Source: Candidatus Cloacimonadota bacterium (GTDB lineage: Bacteria; Cloacimonadota; Cloacimonadia; Cloacimonadales; TCS61). From it: a stretch of 35,814 nucleotides of DNA. A model generated the notes under the pieces. That model had not been told where the DNA came from and did no database searches. It saw only the letters and a list, made by a program, of their open reading frames with translations. The position numbers and the translations under genes were made by a program. Shown here in pieces: positions 21,967-32,800 of this stretch. The stretch is taken from assembly GCA_021157645.1 (NCBI GenBank), contig JAGGWC010000105.1, positions 1-35,814 of the forward strand, in the 5' to 3' direction. Positions within the stretch are counted from its first letter, which is position 1. Every line of letters starts with the position of its first letter.

Positions 21967-22173
21967 ATGTTAAGATTTGATGTAAACAAAATGAGAACTA
22001 TGACCACAGCAGTATTTGCATTGCTTTTTTGGGAATATGGTTTACGAAGATTACTAAATATTGATTTCTTTAACTTAAGTAACATGCTGGTCTACGGTAA
22101 CTTTAATGCTGGAGTACTTTTAGCATTATTAGGTGGTCTAGGTGCATATTGGATGTACAAGAGGTTGATATAA
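21967..22173 (+). CDS. Two-helix hydrophobic protein behind a strong Shine-Dalgarno site, candidate envelope or capsid protein, 68 aa
   Basis: A basic N-terminus (RFDVNKMR) is followed by a hydrophobic helix at about 11-25, a short polar loop with RR and N/D residues (26-45), and a Gly/Ala/Leu-rich helix at about 46-64 (AGVLLALLGGLGAYWM), ending in KR. Many C-ending codons (AAC, TAC, TTC) suggest high expression. The layout resembles the 61-aa protein at 13657 and the short two-helix capsid proteins of spindle-shaped archaeal viruses. It follows the DNA-condensing-type protein cluster directly. No sequence family identified. Confidence 0.7.
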   Translation: MLRFDVNKMRTMTTAVFALLFWEYGLRRLLNIDFFNLSNMLVYGNFNAGVLLALLGGLGAYWMYKRLI

Positions 22174-22174
22174 A

Positions 22175-22525
22175 ATGCAAAACGTAAGAGAGACACTATT
22201 TGGTAGAATGAATGTAGCTAGTATATTTGGGGCAGTGTTATTAGCGATATTTTTGATAGCATTGGCACAAAAATTTATAGGTAAATACTTTATAAATTTT
22301 GGTACAGTAATATCTTTTGCATTTATATTGATAATAACATATGCAGCAATGGTATATGTAAGGTCATATGGACTTGGTGTTGAAAAAGGAGTAAAAGTAC
22401 AATATGGTGGATTAATAGTGATAATTGTATTGTTTGTAATATTATACCTTATGAGATACCAATTTGGCTGGCTACAAGAAGATTTTACAATAGTAAACCA
22501 AGCATTTAGTTTATTAGGAGTATAA
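22175..22525 (+). CDS. Three-TM membrane protein, 116 aa
   Basis: Starts 1 base after the 68-aa gene (TAAaATG). Helices at about 16-34, 43-62 and 78-93 are separated by short basic loops. A soluble C-terminal segment (about 95-116) is amphipathic (WLQEDFTIVNQAFSLL). No family recognised. Coupling to the 68-aa protein suggests a joint membrane or virion function. Confidence 0.68.
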   Translation: MQNVRETLFGRMNVASIFGAVLLAIFLIALAQKFIGKYFINFGTVISFAFILIITYAAMVYVRSYGLGVEKGVKVQYGGLIVIIVLFVILYLMRYQFGWLQEDFTIVNQAFSLLGV

Positions 22526-22544
22526 ATAAGGACTTTAAATAATA

Positions 22545-25500
22545 ATGAAAGTTAAAAGCAGTCTTATAGTTAAAAAGTCCTTAGTCCTAGCTATATCTAT
22601 CTTTTTTTTATTACTTTCAGTTAATATTGCTTCTGCATCATATTCCTTTGATACTGAAGTAGATGTTGGATATATATACTACTATAATTCTACTGCTGGA
22701 ACATACTCAGCCAATTTAGCATCAAGTTCATTTGATTATTTTCCAGACAATGCTGTTGCGGGGGATATGCTTTATTTTGGCGGTTCATATAATCAATATT
22801 CAGCACCATGGCATAATTTGAAATTTTATGTAGGAACACCACTACAAGCAACAAGCATTACTTTAGCATGGGAATACTACAATGGCAGTGCTGGTGCATG
22901 GGAAGCAATACCTAATTTAGTAGATAACACCAATGCTTTTCAAAACTCTGGAGAGAATTCAGTAACATTTCCAGTTCCACCTCATATGTATTCTGATGCT
23001 CGTTTTTGGAGTCTTGATATGTATCATGCAGGTTTAAGTTTTAACAATTGGGTAAGAGCGAGAATAGTAAGTGTAAGTGGATTAACTGAGGGTGGTGCTC
23101 AATCGACACAACAGGTTAAATGCAACGACAATGTAATTACAGTAAAAGATGAAACTGATGTAACACTTTCAAGTATTTACAACGCAGATGTTAGTAATGG
23201 TTGGGGGCAAGTATCAAAATTGTCGAACCAGTCATATCTTATTAAACCAAATTTGTTCTTAATAAATAGCAGTTTTACATCTACAAACGAAATATTTCAA
23301 GTAGGAAGAGAAGACTATCCTGTTGTTTTTTCTGTAGATAGTGATAGTAGCTTCCAACTTGGAGTGTTAACAGGAGATTATGGTAAAGATGGTTCTACTC
23401 TATATCTTCACTCAAGAGAAGGTCGTGGAGCTTTAGGTTATCCTAAATTGTCAAATGCTAAAATCTATGCTTCAAACATAATAAGACCACAAGGGCATAT
23501 TGGTTCGCTTGAATTAAACGGAGCTATAGATTTAAGAGATTCTATTTATACAAGTAATACAACTATAACCATAGGTTCATCTGCAACTGGATATATTAAG
23601 AGGACTCTTTTTGCAACACCAATATGGGTTTATATATTTTCTACAGGTGTTGATATAGATACTTTGAAAATGACGCCTGAATGCGGAGGTATTCTTGCTC
23701 CATTATGGTCTGGAGGTGATGTAATTATTAGAAATGTTAAATTTACTTCAACTCAAAAATTAGACCGTTACTATGCAGCCAATGTATATCTAATAAATTG
23801 TGAAGGACCAACAAATGCCAATATTGTATCAACAGAGCCACGTCTCACTAATGATGTATATGTTTATAAAAAATTCACTTTTAATTTAAAAGTTGTAGAC
23901 AAGGACGGAAACCCAATAAGCGGAGCTAATGTGACTCTTAAAGATACAGATGGTAATACTACTTTTACTGCATTAACTAATTCATCAGGACAGATAGATG
24001 AGCAAACAATTACAACTTATCAAAAATGGTGGGTATATGCTGAAAGCTGGGCAGAACATACAAAAGATTATAATCCTTTTACTTTGACTATTTCAAAAGA
24101 TAATTATATTTCATATAATGTACAATCAACTATAGATATTAAGCAAGATTTAACAATAGCATTAGCAGGTGAATGTGACCCAGACCCAGATTATTCAGAT
24201 GCATATCACCATTATCCAATGAAATATGATTCATCAACAAACACTATAATAGTTTGGGGAAATGATGGAACTGGGACAAATTGTGGACCTAATAGTAATG
24301 AAACATGTACAGCTATGGGTAACAATGATTCAAATCCTATAAACTTTGATAAAGTATGGGAATTTGCTCATGGTGCTAAGGGAACATGCTTACTTGGGGA
24401 TAAATATATTTTCAAGACACATTTACAAATAGGAGACGGAACAACTCCTACAGTTTTTCACGACTTTGGAAAGCAAGTAACATTTGAAGATGGTATTATT
24501 AGTAATTATTATGAAGATTTAATTAAAGTAATGAATAATGCTAATTTTACTCTAGGAGTACTTGAAAATGAAACTGAGAAAATAGGTAAAGACGGAGTAC
24601 AAATGGTGTTCTTAGAAAGTACGTACTATCCTGAAATTATTTCATATACTGGTGGAATTATTAGAGTTTACGCCAGTTCTTTTATTTCTCCATATGCCAG
24701 AACTTATTTATATACTAATACAAATGATAGTAGAGTATATAACTCCCTTCTTACAGGAAATTACACAGGAGGTACTATACCTTATGGAGGTATGATTTTA
24801 AGAGGAGATAATGGATTAACTGCAGATTACTTTAATATAATATCTACAGGCGGTTCATATGGTATACAAAACCTTCATGGAACTATTGAAGATATTACTA
24901 TTTTACATACTCCTCAATATTCAGTAGCGTTTACAGTTAATGGTGCAACAATGAAAAATATTTATGTTAGAGATAGTGGTCCAATTAGAACATGGGGATT
25001 ATCTGAACCAGCATATCTTGTAGATTGTGATATTGATAATTGGGTGTTTAGTTGGGGTGGAACTAATACTAAAAATATTTACAGACAATACAGTTTTTCA
25101 CTTAAACTTACAGACAATGCTGGAAATTATATTTCTGGAGCTAATGTAACGTTATATGATAAAGATAATAATGTAGTATTTACAGACCTAACAAACTCAT
25201 CTGGGCAGTTATCATCAGGCACTCAAACAGTAACTTATGGATACTATAACCAAACAGGGGGGAATACACCTTACTTAAAAACACCGCATTTATTAGTAGT
25301 AACAAAATCAGGTTATGTTCCTATTAAATTAAATTTAACAATGGACTCTAAAAAAAGCTTAGAGTTAGAAATGCATGGAAAGCGAAACCTCTACCCAATA
25401 AATCTAGCAATGATTTCAGGCACTGAATATAAAACAGGAGAGGATATTTATGTAGCTGTTCAAGTAACAGACGCGTATGGAGACCCAGTATCAGGAGCTA

Positions 25501-28500
25501 CATGTACATTTGATATTTACAAGCCAGATATGACTTTATGGCAGAATGATGTTCCTACAACTTATTTAGGGAATGGGGTTTATTATAATAATTCATTAAC
25601 TGCTCCGAGTACATATGGTTCATACACATATATAGCCAATTGTACATATAGTGGAACTAATTCTTATGAATCAAAAACCTTTCATGTAGCTGAATGGACA
25701 GGAGACATAACAAATATTCTTAATAATATTACAAATACAGTTATTCCTTACCTTCAAGATATAAATAGTACAGTTTATTCAAATAATGTTTTAGTAACTG
25801 AAATAAACACAACTACTCATAGTACATTAACTAAATGGGGTTCTCAAACTGCTCAAGCACTTTATGATTTAGAAAGCAGTACGAATACCATAGCAGATTA
25901 CATTAATACTACTAGATGGAATACTAATGTATTCTCAGATGTAATGAATAAATGGGGAAGCTATTCAGCTTCAAGTTTATATACAATAAGTGAACAAGCA
26001 AAGAATATTAGTCAATATATAAATGAAACAAGATGGAACACTAAAGTAGCTCAAGACCTTTATGATATAAGTAATGATGCATATACTATGGCAAGTTACA
26101 TCAACTCAACAAGATGGAACACTAAAACAGCCCAAGATTTATATGATATAAGCAGTGAAATTAAAACATTAGCTACAGAAATTAACACAACTACTCACAA
26201 CATATATACTATAGTTTCAGCAATTCAATCTGATGTAACATATTTATATAATAGAGAGAATTGTAGTTCTTATACTTCTGAAATTGGGACAAAATGCTGG
26301 TATTTGGATAATATAAATGATACTTTAGGTACTGTAGGAACTTCACCAGCAGATATATGGTCATATTCTTCAAGAACATTAACTGACTGGTCTTTTGCTA
26401 ATTTAGTATGGTCATATTCAACAAGGTCTTTAACTGATTATGGAAATCAAAATAATATTTACAGTATTGTTCAGGATTTAGAAGATATGCATAATTGTAC
26501 TTATTCACCAAATACAAAAATATGCCAGTATTTATCTGAAATTAATACAACAACTCATAATACATATACAGCAGTAAATGCTCTAAATGATATTACTGCA
26601 TCTGATGTATGGTCTTATGCTACAAGAACATTAACAGATTATTCTGGAGTTTGGTCTGTAGCCACAAGAACATTAACAGATTACAATCAAACCTTAATGT
26701 GGACGTATTTAGAAGATATTAATACTTCAACAGCTACAACAATTCCAAATTTAATAAATTCATTGAATGATATATCTGCTTCAGATGTATGGACTTATAC
26801 AACTAGAGATTTAACAGACTACAACCAAACACATATGTGGATATACTTAAGTGAAATAAATTCCACTACTCATAATCTTCCATCAGCATCTGATATATGG
26901 ACTTATACTAACAGAAATTTAACTTATATTGATTGGGGAACTGGAGCAACATATGTATGGAATGCGACAAGCAGAGAATTAACAACTTATCCATCAACTA
27001 GAGCAGTATTAACATTAGACATATCAAAATCAGGTCTCATAAATACAACATATTATGATGTAGCAAGTTCACATATATTTGATTCAACAGAACCAGACAA
27101 CGATGAAATATTTAAGACTAATTTCTATAAAAAATATGGAATAGATATAGGATATGTACCAAACAATGTCACAAATGGATACCTTATTTACTGGCTTAAA
27201 AAAATAGGAAATCCGACAGGATACTTAAACATAACAATAGATGGTTCACTTATTAAGACAATAGATGTATCAACATTGTCAACAGATTACACTAAATTCG
27301 TAACACAATTCGATAAGTCAAATATAACAGATTCTTATGTAGAAGTAGAATTTATTGGACAGTCAGCATGGACACAGGCAAATGATGTATCTTTAGGAGG
27401 TAGTAATCAAATAGCAATATATTCAATGGAAAGTCCAGATAATTCGACATGGGTACACCCAACTTATGAATACATAATTGGTCTTACTATAGAATATAAC
27501 CAAGAATCCATAGCAGACCAGATGAATGAAGAAAGTGTTTATATTCAAAAGAAATCGCCAGAAGCAATTTGCCCAGGTCAAACAATTTGGAGTACATTTG
27601 AATTTTATGACTACCAAGGAAATGCATTAGACATACAAGCTTTGCCGACATGTAGTTTACAAAAAATAAATGACGATGGAACAATTACTGATTTAGGGAG
27701 TGCGAATATAGATGTAACTGAAACAGGACATCATAGGATTAGAGTAGTTAAAAATGGAACATATACAGGAACACTTGAAAATAATGGATTATACAAAATA
27801 AAATGTATAAATATAAACATAACTACTCAAGGTGGAAATATAGTTACCATAGAGAATCAAGGAACTCATTTCAGAACTCTAACAACTTCAGAATGTAACT
27901 ACTTTAATAATTCAATATTAGCAACACAAACTAATATTACATCTATTATCTCTCATGGAGATGCTAATTGGTTAACAGCAACAGGATTCTTAACTGGAGC
28001 AGAACTTAATGCTTCTCATGGAACAGGAAATTATAATACGACAGGAACATCTCCAAGTGAAATATGGTCATATGCTACTAGAACTATAACTGGAGGTAAT
28101 TTAACTACTATGGACTGGACTAAGGTTTCAGATTTGTCTAATTTAGCTACTCAAAGTAATATTACATCTATTATCTCTCATGGAGATACATATTGGATAA
28201 CTGCAGATTTATCTAATGTTCCTGCAGATGTATGGTCTTATGCAACAAGAACATTATCAGATTACTCAGGAGTATGGAATTTTCCATCTAGAAATTTAAC
28301 TTATATTAATTGGGGTAATGGAGCAGGTTATATTTGGAATTATTCGAATAGAAATTTAACATATTATGAAGGAACTTCTCCAGAGGAAGTTTGGAATTAT
28401 TCAAATAAAACATTAACTACTCAAGATTGGGTAACTTTAGCAGATATTGCTAATTTAGCAACTCAAGATAATACTTCAGAAATAAAGAATTTAATAAACT

Positions 28501-29351
28501 CATTAAATAATCTCTCAGCAAGCGATGTATGGTCATATGCTACTAGAACATTAACAGACTACAACCAAACAGATATGTGGATATACCTACAAGACATAAA
28601 CACCTCTCAAATATCTGCAGGAGATGTATGGAATTATACTAATAGAGTATTAACTAATTATTCAGGAGTATGGAGTTTTACTACTAGAACATTAACAGAC
28701 TACAACCAAACAGATATGTGGATATACCTACAAGACATAAATACAACAGTATCTTCAATAAGTACTAATACCTCGAATCAAACTCAAATCTTATCTTATC
28801 TTCAAGATTTATGGGAACATACTTATACCAATTCATCTATCATAAATTTAGAGAATATTACTTCTTCAACATTATCAGCGACATCAAATATCACTATAAA
28901 CTATAATATAAGTGTACCAATTAAAGCAGGGTTTTCTGCAGGAGATTATTTACCAATTAGAATAAAATATTATTTCTTAGATAGTGATGGAAATTGTATT
29001 AATCAGGGAACAGACAATACAAGTCCTCATTGTACTCCTTTAACAGTATCAGCAGTAGGAAGAGCCAATGATACTTTATCATTGAATGTAAGTATGCGTC
29101 CTAATTTAGATGTGGGGAATTATTCAATAGTAAGAATTATTGAAGTTGACCCAAATAATGTTTGGATAGTATATGGAATTCATAATATAGGAAGTATAAA
29201 AGTAGAACCATACAATGTAAGTTTATTAAAAGAGCATAAATTATTTAAGTTGCAATATGTATTACTTATTATGGGAATATTTATGGTTTTTTTATTTATG
29301 AAAGATGGAAAAAAAGATAATATATCTAGTCATAATGCTTATGAGTATTAA
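22545..29351 (+). CDS. Giant repeat-rich surface protein with C-terminal anchor, 2268 aa, candidate receptor-binding protein
   Basis: A signal peptide (residues 1-32) and C-terminal TM helix (about 2232-2252) with a charged tail make this a type I surface protein. In order: a beta domain (33-190); two beta-helix-like regions (about 190-440, 545-845), each followed by a carboxypeptidase-regulatory-like beta domain, VVDKDGNPISGANVTLKD (about 445-545) and KLTDNAGNYISGANVTLYD (about 850-940); an Ig-like domain (about 945-1050); a helical region with repeated NTTRWNTxVAQDLYDIS (1052-1240); 15 copies of a W-x-Y-x-T-R-x-L motif in two clusters (about 1265-1485 and 1835-2070), with jelly-roll- and Ig-like domains between; and a membrane-proximal beta domain. 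W-S-Y-A-T-R-T-L motifs are, as I recall, typical of tail-fibre-like adhesins. Very many N-x-S/T sequons. Confidence 0.85.
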   Translation: MKVKSSLIVKKSLVLAISIFFLLLSVNIASASYSFDTEVDVGYIYYYNSTAGTYSANLASSSFDYFPDNAVAGDMLYFGGSYNQYSAPWHNLKFYVGTPLQATSITLAWEYYNGSAGAWEAIPNLVDNTNAFQNSGENSVTFPVPPHMYSDARFWSLDMYHAGLSFNNWVRARIVSVSGLTEGGAQSTQQVKCNDNVITVKDETDVTLSSIYNADVSNGWGQVSKLSNQSYLIKPNLFLINSSFTSTNEIFQVGREDYPVVFSVDSDSSFQLGVLTGDYGKDGSTLYLHSREGRGALGYPKLSNAKIYASNIIRPQGHIGSLELNGAIDLRDSIYTSNTTITIGSSATGYIKRTLFATPIWVYIFSTGVDIDTLKMTPECGGILAPLWSGGDVIIRNVKFTSTQKLDRYYAANVYLINCEGPTNANIVSTEPRLTNDVYVYKKFTFNLKVVDKDGNPISGANVTLKDTDGNTTFTALTNSSGQIDEQTITTYQKWWVYAESWAEHTKDYNPFTLTISKDNYISYNVQSTIDIKQDLTIALAGECDPDPDYSDAYHHYPMKYDSSTNTIIVWGNDGTGTNCGPNSNETCTAMGNNDSNPINFDKVWEFAHGAKGTCLLGDKYIFKTHLQIGDGTTPTVFHDFGKQVTFEDGIISNYYEDLIKVMNNANFTLGVLENETEKIGKDGVQMVFLESTYYPEIISYTGGIIRVYASSFISPYARTYLYTNTNDSRVYNSLLTGNYTGGTIPYGGMILRGDNGLTADYFNIISTGGSYGIQNLHGTIEDITILHTPQYSVAFTVNGATMKNIYVRDSGPIRTWGLSEPAYLVDCDIDNWVFSWGGTNTKNIYRQYSFSLKLTDNAGNYISGANVTLYDKDNNVVFTDLTNSSGQLSSGTQTVTYGYYNQTGGNTPYLKTPHLLVVTKSGYVPIKLNLTMDSKKSLELEMHGKRNLYPINLAMISGTEYKTGEDIYVAVQVTDAYGDPVSGATCTFDIYKPDMTLWQNDVPTTYLGNGVYYNNSLTAPSTYGSYTYIANCTYSGTNSYESKTFHVAEWTGDITNILNNITNTVIPYLQDINSTVYSNNVLVTEINTTTHSTLTKWGSQTAQALYDLESSTNTIADYINTTRWNTNVFSDVMNKWGSYSASSLYTISEQAKNISQYINETRWNTKVAQDLYDISNDAYTMASYINSTRWNTKTAQDLYDISSEIKTLATEINTTTHNIYTIVSAIQSDVTYLYNRENCSSYTSEIGTKCWYLDNINDTLGTVGTSPADIWSYSSRTLTDWSFANLVWSYSTRSLTDYGNQNNIYSIVQDLEDMHNCTYSPNTKICQYLSEINTTTHNTYTAVNALNDITASDVWSYATRTLTDYSGVWSVATRTLTDYNQTLMWTYLEDINTSTATTIPNLINSLNDISASDVWTYTTRDLTDYNQTHMWIYLSEINSTTHNLPSASDIWTYTNRNLTYIDWGTGATYVWNATSRELTTYPSTRAVLTLDISKSGLINTTYYDVASSHIFDSTEPDNDEIFKTNFYKKYGIDIGYVPNNVTNGYLIYWLKKIGNPTGYLNITIDGSLIKTIDVSTLSTDYTKFVTQFDKSNITDSYVEVEFIGQSAWTQANDVSLGGSNQIAIYSMESPDNSTWVHPTYEYIIGLTIEYNQESIADQMNEESVYIQKKSPEAICPGQTIWSTFEFYDYQGNALDIQALPTCSLQKINDDGTITDLGSANIDVTETGHHRIRVVKNGTYTGTLENNGLYKIKCININITTQGGNIVTIENQGTHFRTLTTSECNYFNNSILATQTNITSIISHGDANWLTATGFLTGAELNASHGTGNYNTTGTSPSEIWSYATRTITGGNLTTMDWTKVSDLSNLATQSNITSIISHGDTYWITADLSNVPADVWSYATRTLSDYSGVWNFPSRNLTYINWGNGAGYIWNYSNRNLTYYEGTSPEEVWNYSNKTLTTQDWVTLADIANLATQDNTSEIKNLINSLNNLSASDVWSYATRTLTDYNQTDMWIYLQDINTSQISAGDVWNYTNRVLTNYSGVWSFTTRTLTDYNQTDMWIYLQDINTTVSSISTNTSNQTQILSYLQDLWEHTYTNSSIINLENITSSTLSATSNITINYNISVPIKAGFSAGDYLPIRIKYYFLDSDGNCINQGTDNTSPHCTPLTVSAVGRANDTLSLNVSMRPNLDVGNYSIVRIIEVDPNNVWIVYGIHNIGSIKVEPYNVSLLKEHKLFKLQYVLLIMGIFMVFLFMKDGKKDNISSHNAYEY
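28540..28741 (+). repeat. Pair of 61-bp perfect direct repeats inside the giant surface protein gene
   Basis: Bases 28540-28600 and 28681-28741 are identical. They encode the same TRTLTDYNQTDMWIYLQDIN segment, and their starts are 141 bases (47 codons) apart. A second pair, around 27935-27960 and 28160-28186, shares ATTACATCTATTATCTCTCA. Perfect identity within an otherwise diverged repeat region indicates recent duplication or gene conversion in frame. Confidence 0.9.
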
Positions 29352-29880
29352 TATAGCATATGCTTCAAACAGCATAGGAACAGTAGTAGTAGAAGACTAT
29401 ACATCCCCAAATATTACTATATTATCACCTATAAACAAAACATATAGTTCATTAGATGTAAACTTAAATGTATCTGCTGATGAAAATATAAGTGCATGGT
29501 GGTATTCATTGAATGGAGTTAATTCCACATTTACACCAAATACAACCATATCTGCAAGAGCTGGAAGCAATTCATTAATAGTATATGCTAATGATACTAA
29601 CAATAATACTGGTTCTTCATCTATAACTTTCAATGTTAAATTGGAATCTGGATGGAATATTCAAAATACTTCAATTGTTACTGTTAATACAACATCTAAA
29701 GAAGATGAATATAAAAAAGAGATATATACTGCTGGAGTGAGATTGTCTCCTCAACACCCATATTTAGTTCCAGGAGCTACATTTATCATATTAATAATTG
29801 CAATATACATACTATTAAGTTATCAAGAGGAAGAAGATAAGAAAAAGCAAAAAAGAGGTAATCCAAATGAAGTCAAGTAA
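29305..29880 (+). CDS. Small Ig-like surface protein with C-terminal anchor, 191 aa
   Basis: Starts inside the end of the giant gene (47-base overlap in another frame); its signal peptide (MEKKIIYLVIMLMSINIAYA) confirms the start. One Ig/cadherin-like domain (about 28-115) opens with SPNITILSPINKTYSSL, a common archaeal surface-domain signature, with ten or so N-x-S/T sequons. A TM helix (about 153-172) is followed by a Lys/Glu tail. The last 14 bases overlap the next gene. It may be a small partner of the two giant proteins that flank it. Confidence 0.78.
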   Translation: MEKKIIYLVIMLMSINIAYASNSIGTVVVEDYTSPNITILSPINKTYSSLDVNLNVSADENISAWWYSLNGVNSTFTPNTTISARAGSNSLIVYANDTNNNTGSSSITFNVKLESGWNIQNTSIVTVNTTSKEDEYKKEIYTAGVRLSPQHPYLVPGATFIILIIAIYILLSYQEEEDKKKQKRGNPNEVK

Positions 29881-32800
29881 GAGTAAGCTAACAACATTAG
29901 TATTATTAAGTCTATTGTTAATAATACCTGCGTTATATATGCAAGCTACAACTGCTAAAGGAACAGCACAAACAATAAAAAATGTAACTATTAAAAGAGG
30001 ACCTTCTTGGGAAGAAACTTGCCACCCAGTAACAACTACAAAAGAACACTGTTTTACAAATTACTGTGTGGATTGGGAAATCAATGAAACTACTGAAGAA
30101 CCTTATTGTGTAGATATGAGAGACACATATTGTAGGAATTCTACATATACTACTACAGAATGTACAAGAACATTGTATTCAGGAACAAGATTTATTGAAA
30201 AGCATAAAGGTCATAAAGATTATGTTCCTATGGATGAAGTAGTTAATGTTACTTATGTAAATGATTCAATTGTTTTATCTTGGTGGGATAAAAGAGTAGT
30301 ACTAGAGCCATATATTGAAATTAATAATAATAAATATAAACTTAAAAATATGCCTGCATCTTCTTCAAATCCAAATGTTCCAACTAAAAACAAATTGAAA
30401 TTTCTTACAAAAATAAAAGACAACAAGTATTCTTATTATTATAATCATACAATGGATGCTAAATTAGGCAAGAGTTCCTCTAAAAAAGAAGTGTTTAATA
30501 CTTTTGGATATAATATTTCAGAAAGTAATGCTAACTGTACATTTAAAAACAATGCTTTAATTTGTGATGAAATAGAAATAAACTTTGCTCAAGCAGTCAA
30601 TGAGCAGAACTTAACTTTATATACAGAAAAAGAAGGTAAAAAACTTAAAGGTATTTCAATCAAAGCTGAAAAAGAAGGAACATCAATATTTTATATAGAC
30701 CCTACAATTCAATTACAAGATAATGTTACTGAAAATTTAAATGATGCTAAAATTTTAGAAGATTATCCAGATTATAATGCTGCAACATCAAAGTTACAAG
30801 TAGGATATGCAAATATAACTGCTTCATTACTTATGTTTAATATTTCTTCAATTCCAAATAATGCAAATATTATTGATGCAGGATTATATCTATATCAAAA
30901 TGTCATAGGAGGTACTCAAAAATTAGTAGGAGTTAAAGTATGTAATACTTCTAGAAATTGGAACGAAGAAACAGTTACATGGAATACTAAACCAATACAA
31001 GGAGTATGTTCAGATAATATAGAACAAAATCCTGCCAATACAGCTGGTTGGAGAGGTCCTTGGGATGTTACTTCTTTGATTAATACTACATATAATAATG
31101 TAAGTTTGGAATTATATCCAGATATTTCAGATACAGATTGGGATAATGATATAATTCAATATAATTCAAAAGAATATGCAACAGCATCTTTAAGACCATA
31201 TTTAAATATAACTTATTCTAATTCTACAAACATATCAGATTGTGCTGTATTGGATATTCCTGGGCATACTTACTATTTAACAACAAATATTACAGATTCT
31301 TCTACATCTTATTGTATGAATATTTCAGCTAACAACGTAACATTAGATTGTCAAGGGCATACAATTGACGGTGACGATGCTGCTGACTATGGTATTTATA
31401 TTAAAAGGAGTTCATCAATAAATAGTAATATTGTTGTTAAAAATTGTACTATTACTGACTGGGATACATATGGGAGTTATATTGCTACAGCAAATAATGT
31501 AACTTTTGAAGATATAACTTATACTTCAAATCCAGATATGGCATTATATGTAGCAAGTGACTATAATAAATTTACAAATATTATTAGCAATTATAATGGA
31601 CGTGGAATTACTTTGAATTATGCAGATTCAAATACTTTTACTAACATAATAGCAAATTCAAATCCATATGGAGGTATCTATTTATGGTATTCAAATTCAA
31701 ATATTTTTGCAAATATGACAGTAAATTCAAATGCTAATTCAGATAATGCAGGTATTTATTTATATTGTTCACATGCAAATGTAATTACGTATTCTAAAAT
31801 TGAAAATAATTCTAATTCTGGGATTACTTTATGTTATTCAGATGGGAATGTAGCTAATAAAATATATAATAATTTATTTAATAATACTAATAATATTGTA
31901 TTTGTAGGTACAGAATATTCTAATAATTGGAATACAACATATCAATCTGGAACAAATATTTATGACTCTAGTATAGGATATATTGCTGGTAATTGGTATT
32001 CAGGATTTTCAGATAATTCCACATTATGTCCAGATACTACAGGAGATGGATTTTGTGATAATGCTTATGATGTAAAAAATAATACTGCTGGGTGTGATTC
32101 AAATAATTGTGATTATAAACCTATAAGTTCATTCTATGGAAATCCAACAAATCAAGCACCTTCATTTACAGTAACTCCAGATGATGCTTCTACTGTTGGC
32201 TCTCCAACTAATGTAGGTCAAAATGTAACTTTCACAGCAACAGCAACAGATGCAGACGGAGACAATTATACTTTATATATATGTAAAACTAATGCCTTCT
32301 CCAGTGGAAGTTGTACAGGTGGAGAATGGTGTCATTCAACAAGTACAACAAGTGGCTCTCAAGCATCTTGTAAATACTTAACACAAGATTCAGATTCAAC
32401 TCAAGAAAGCTGGTATGCTTTTGCTTATGATGGAACATCAGCATCCTCCTCAAGTTCTACATATTCTCCTATGAATATTAATCACAGACCATATGCTTCA
32501 GGAGTAGTTATAAATGATTCCACACCATACACAGATTCTATAATTCAATGTAATTATACTTTTAATGATGCAGATGGAGATTCAGAAAGTTCTGTAGCTT
32601 ATAAATGGTATAAAAATAATGTTTTAATATCTGGAGAAACTTCCAGCACTCTAAATTTAAGTGTAGCAGGTAATGGAAATAAAGGAGATATAATTAATTG
32701 TTCAGTTCAAGTAACAGATGAACATTCATTTTCAGATGATGTTTATGTAGCATCGAGTGGAGTAACAATACAGAATTATGCCCCAAATACAGTAACTTCT

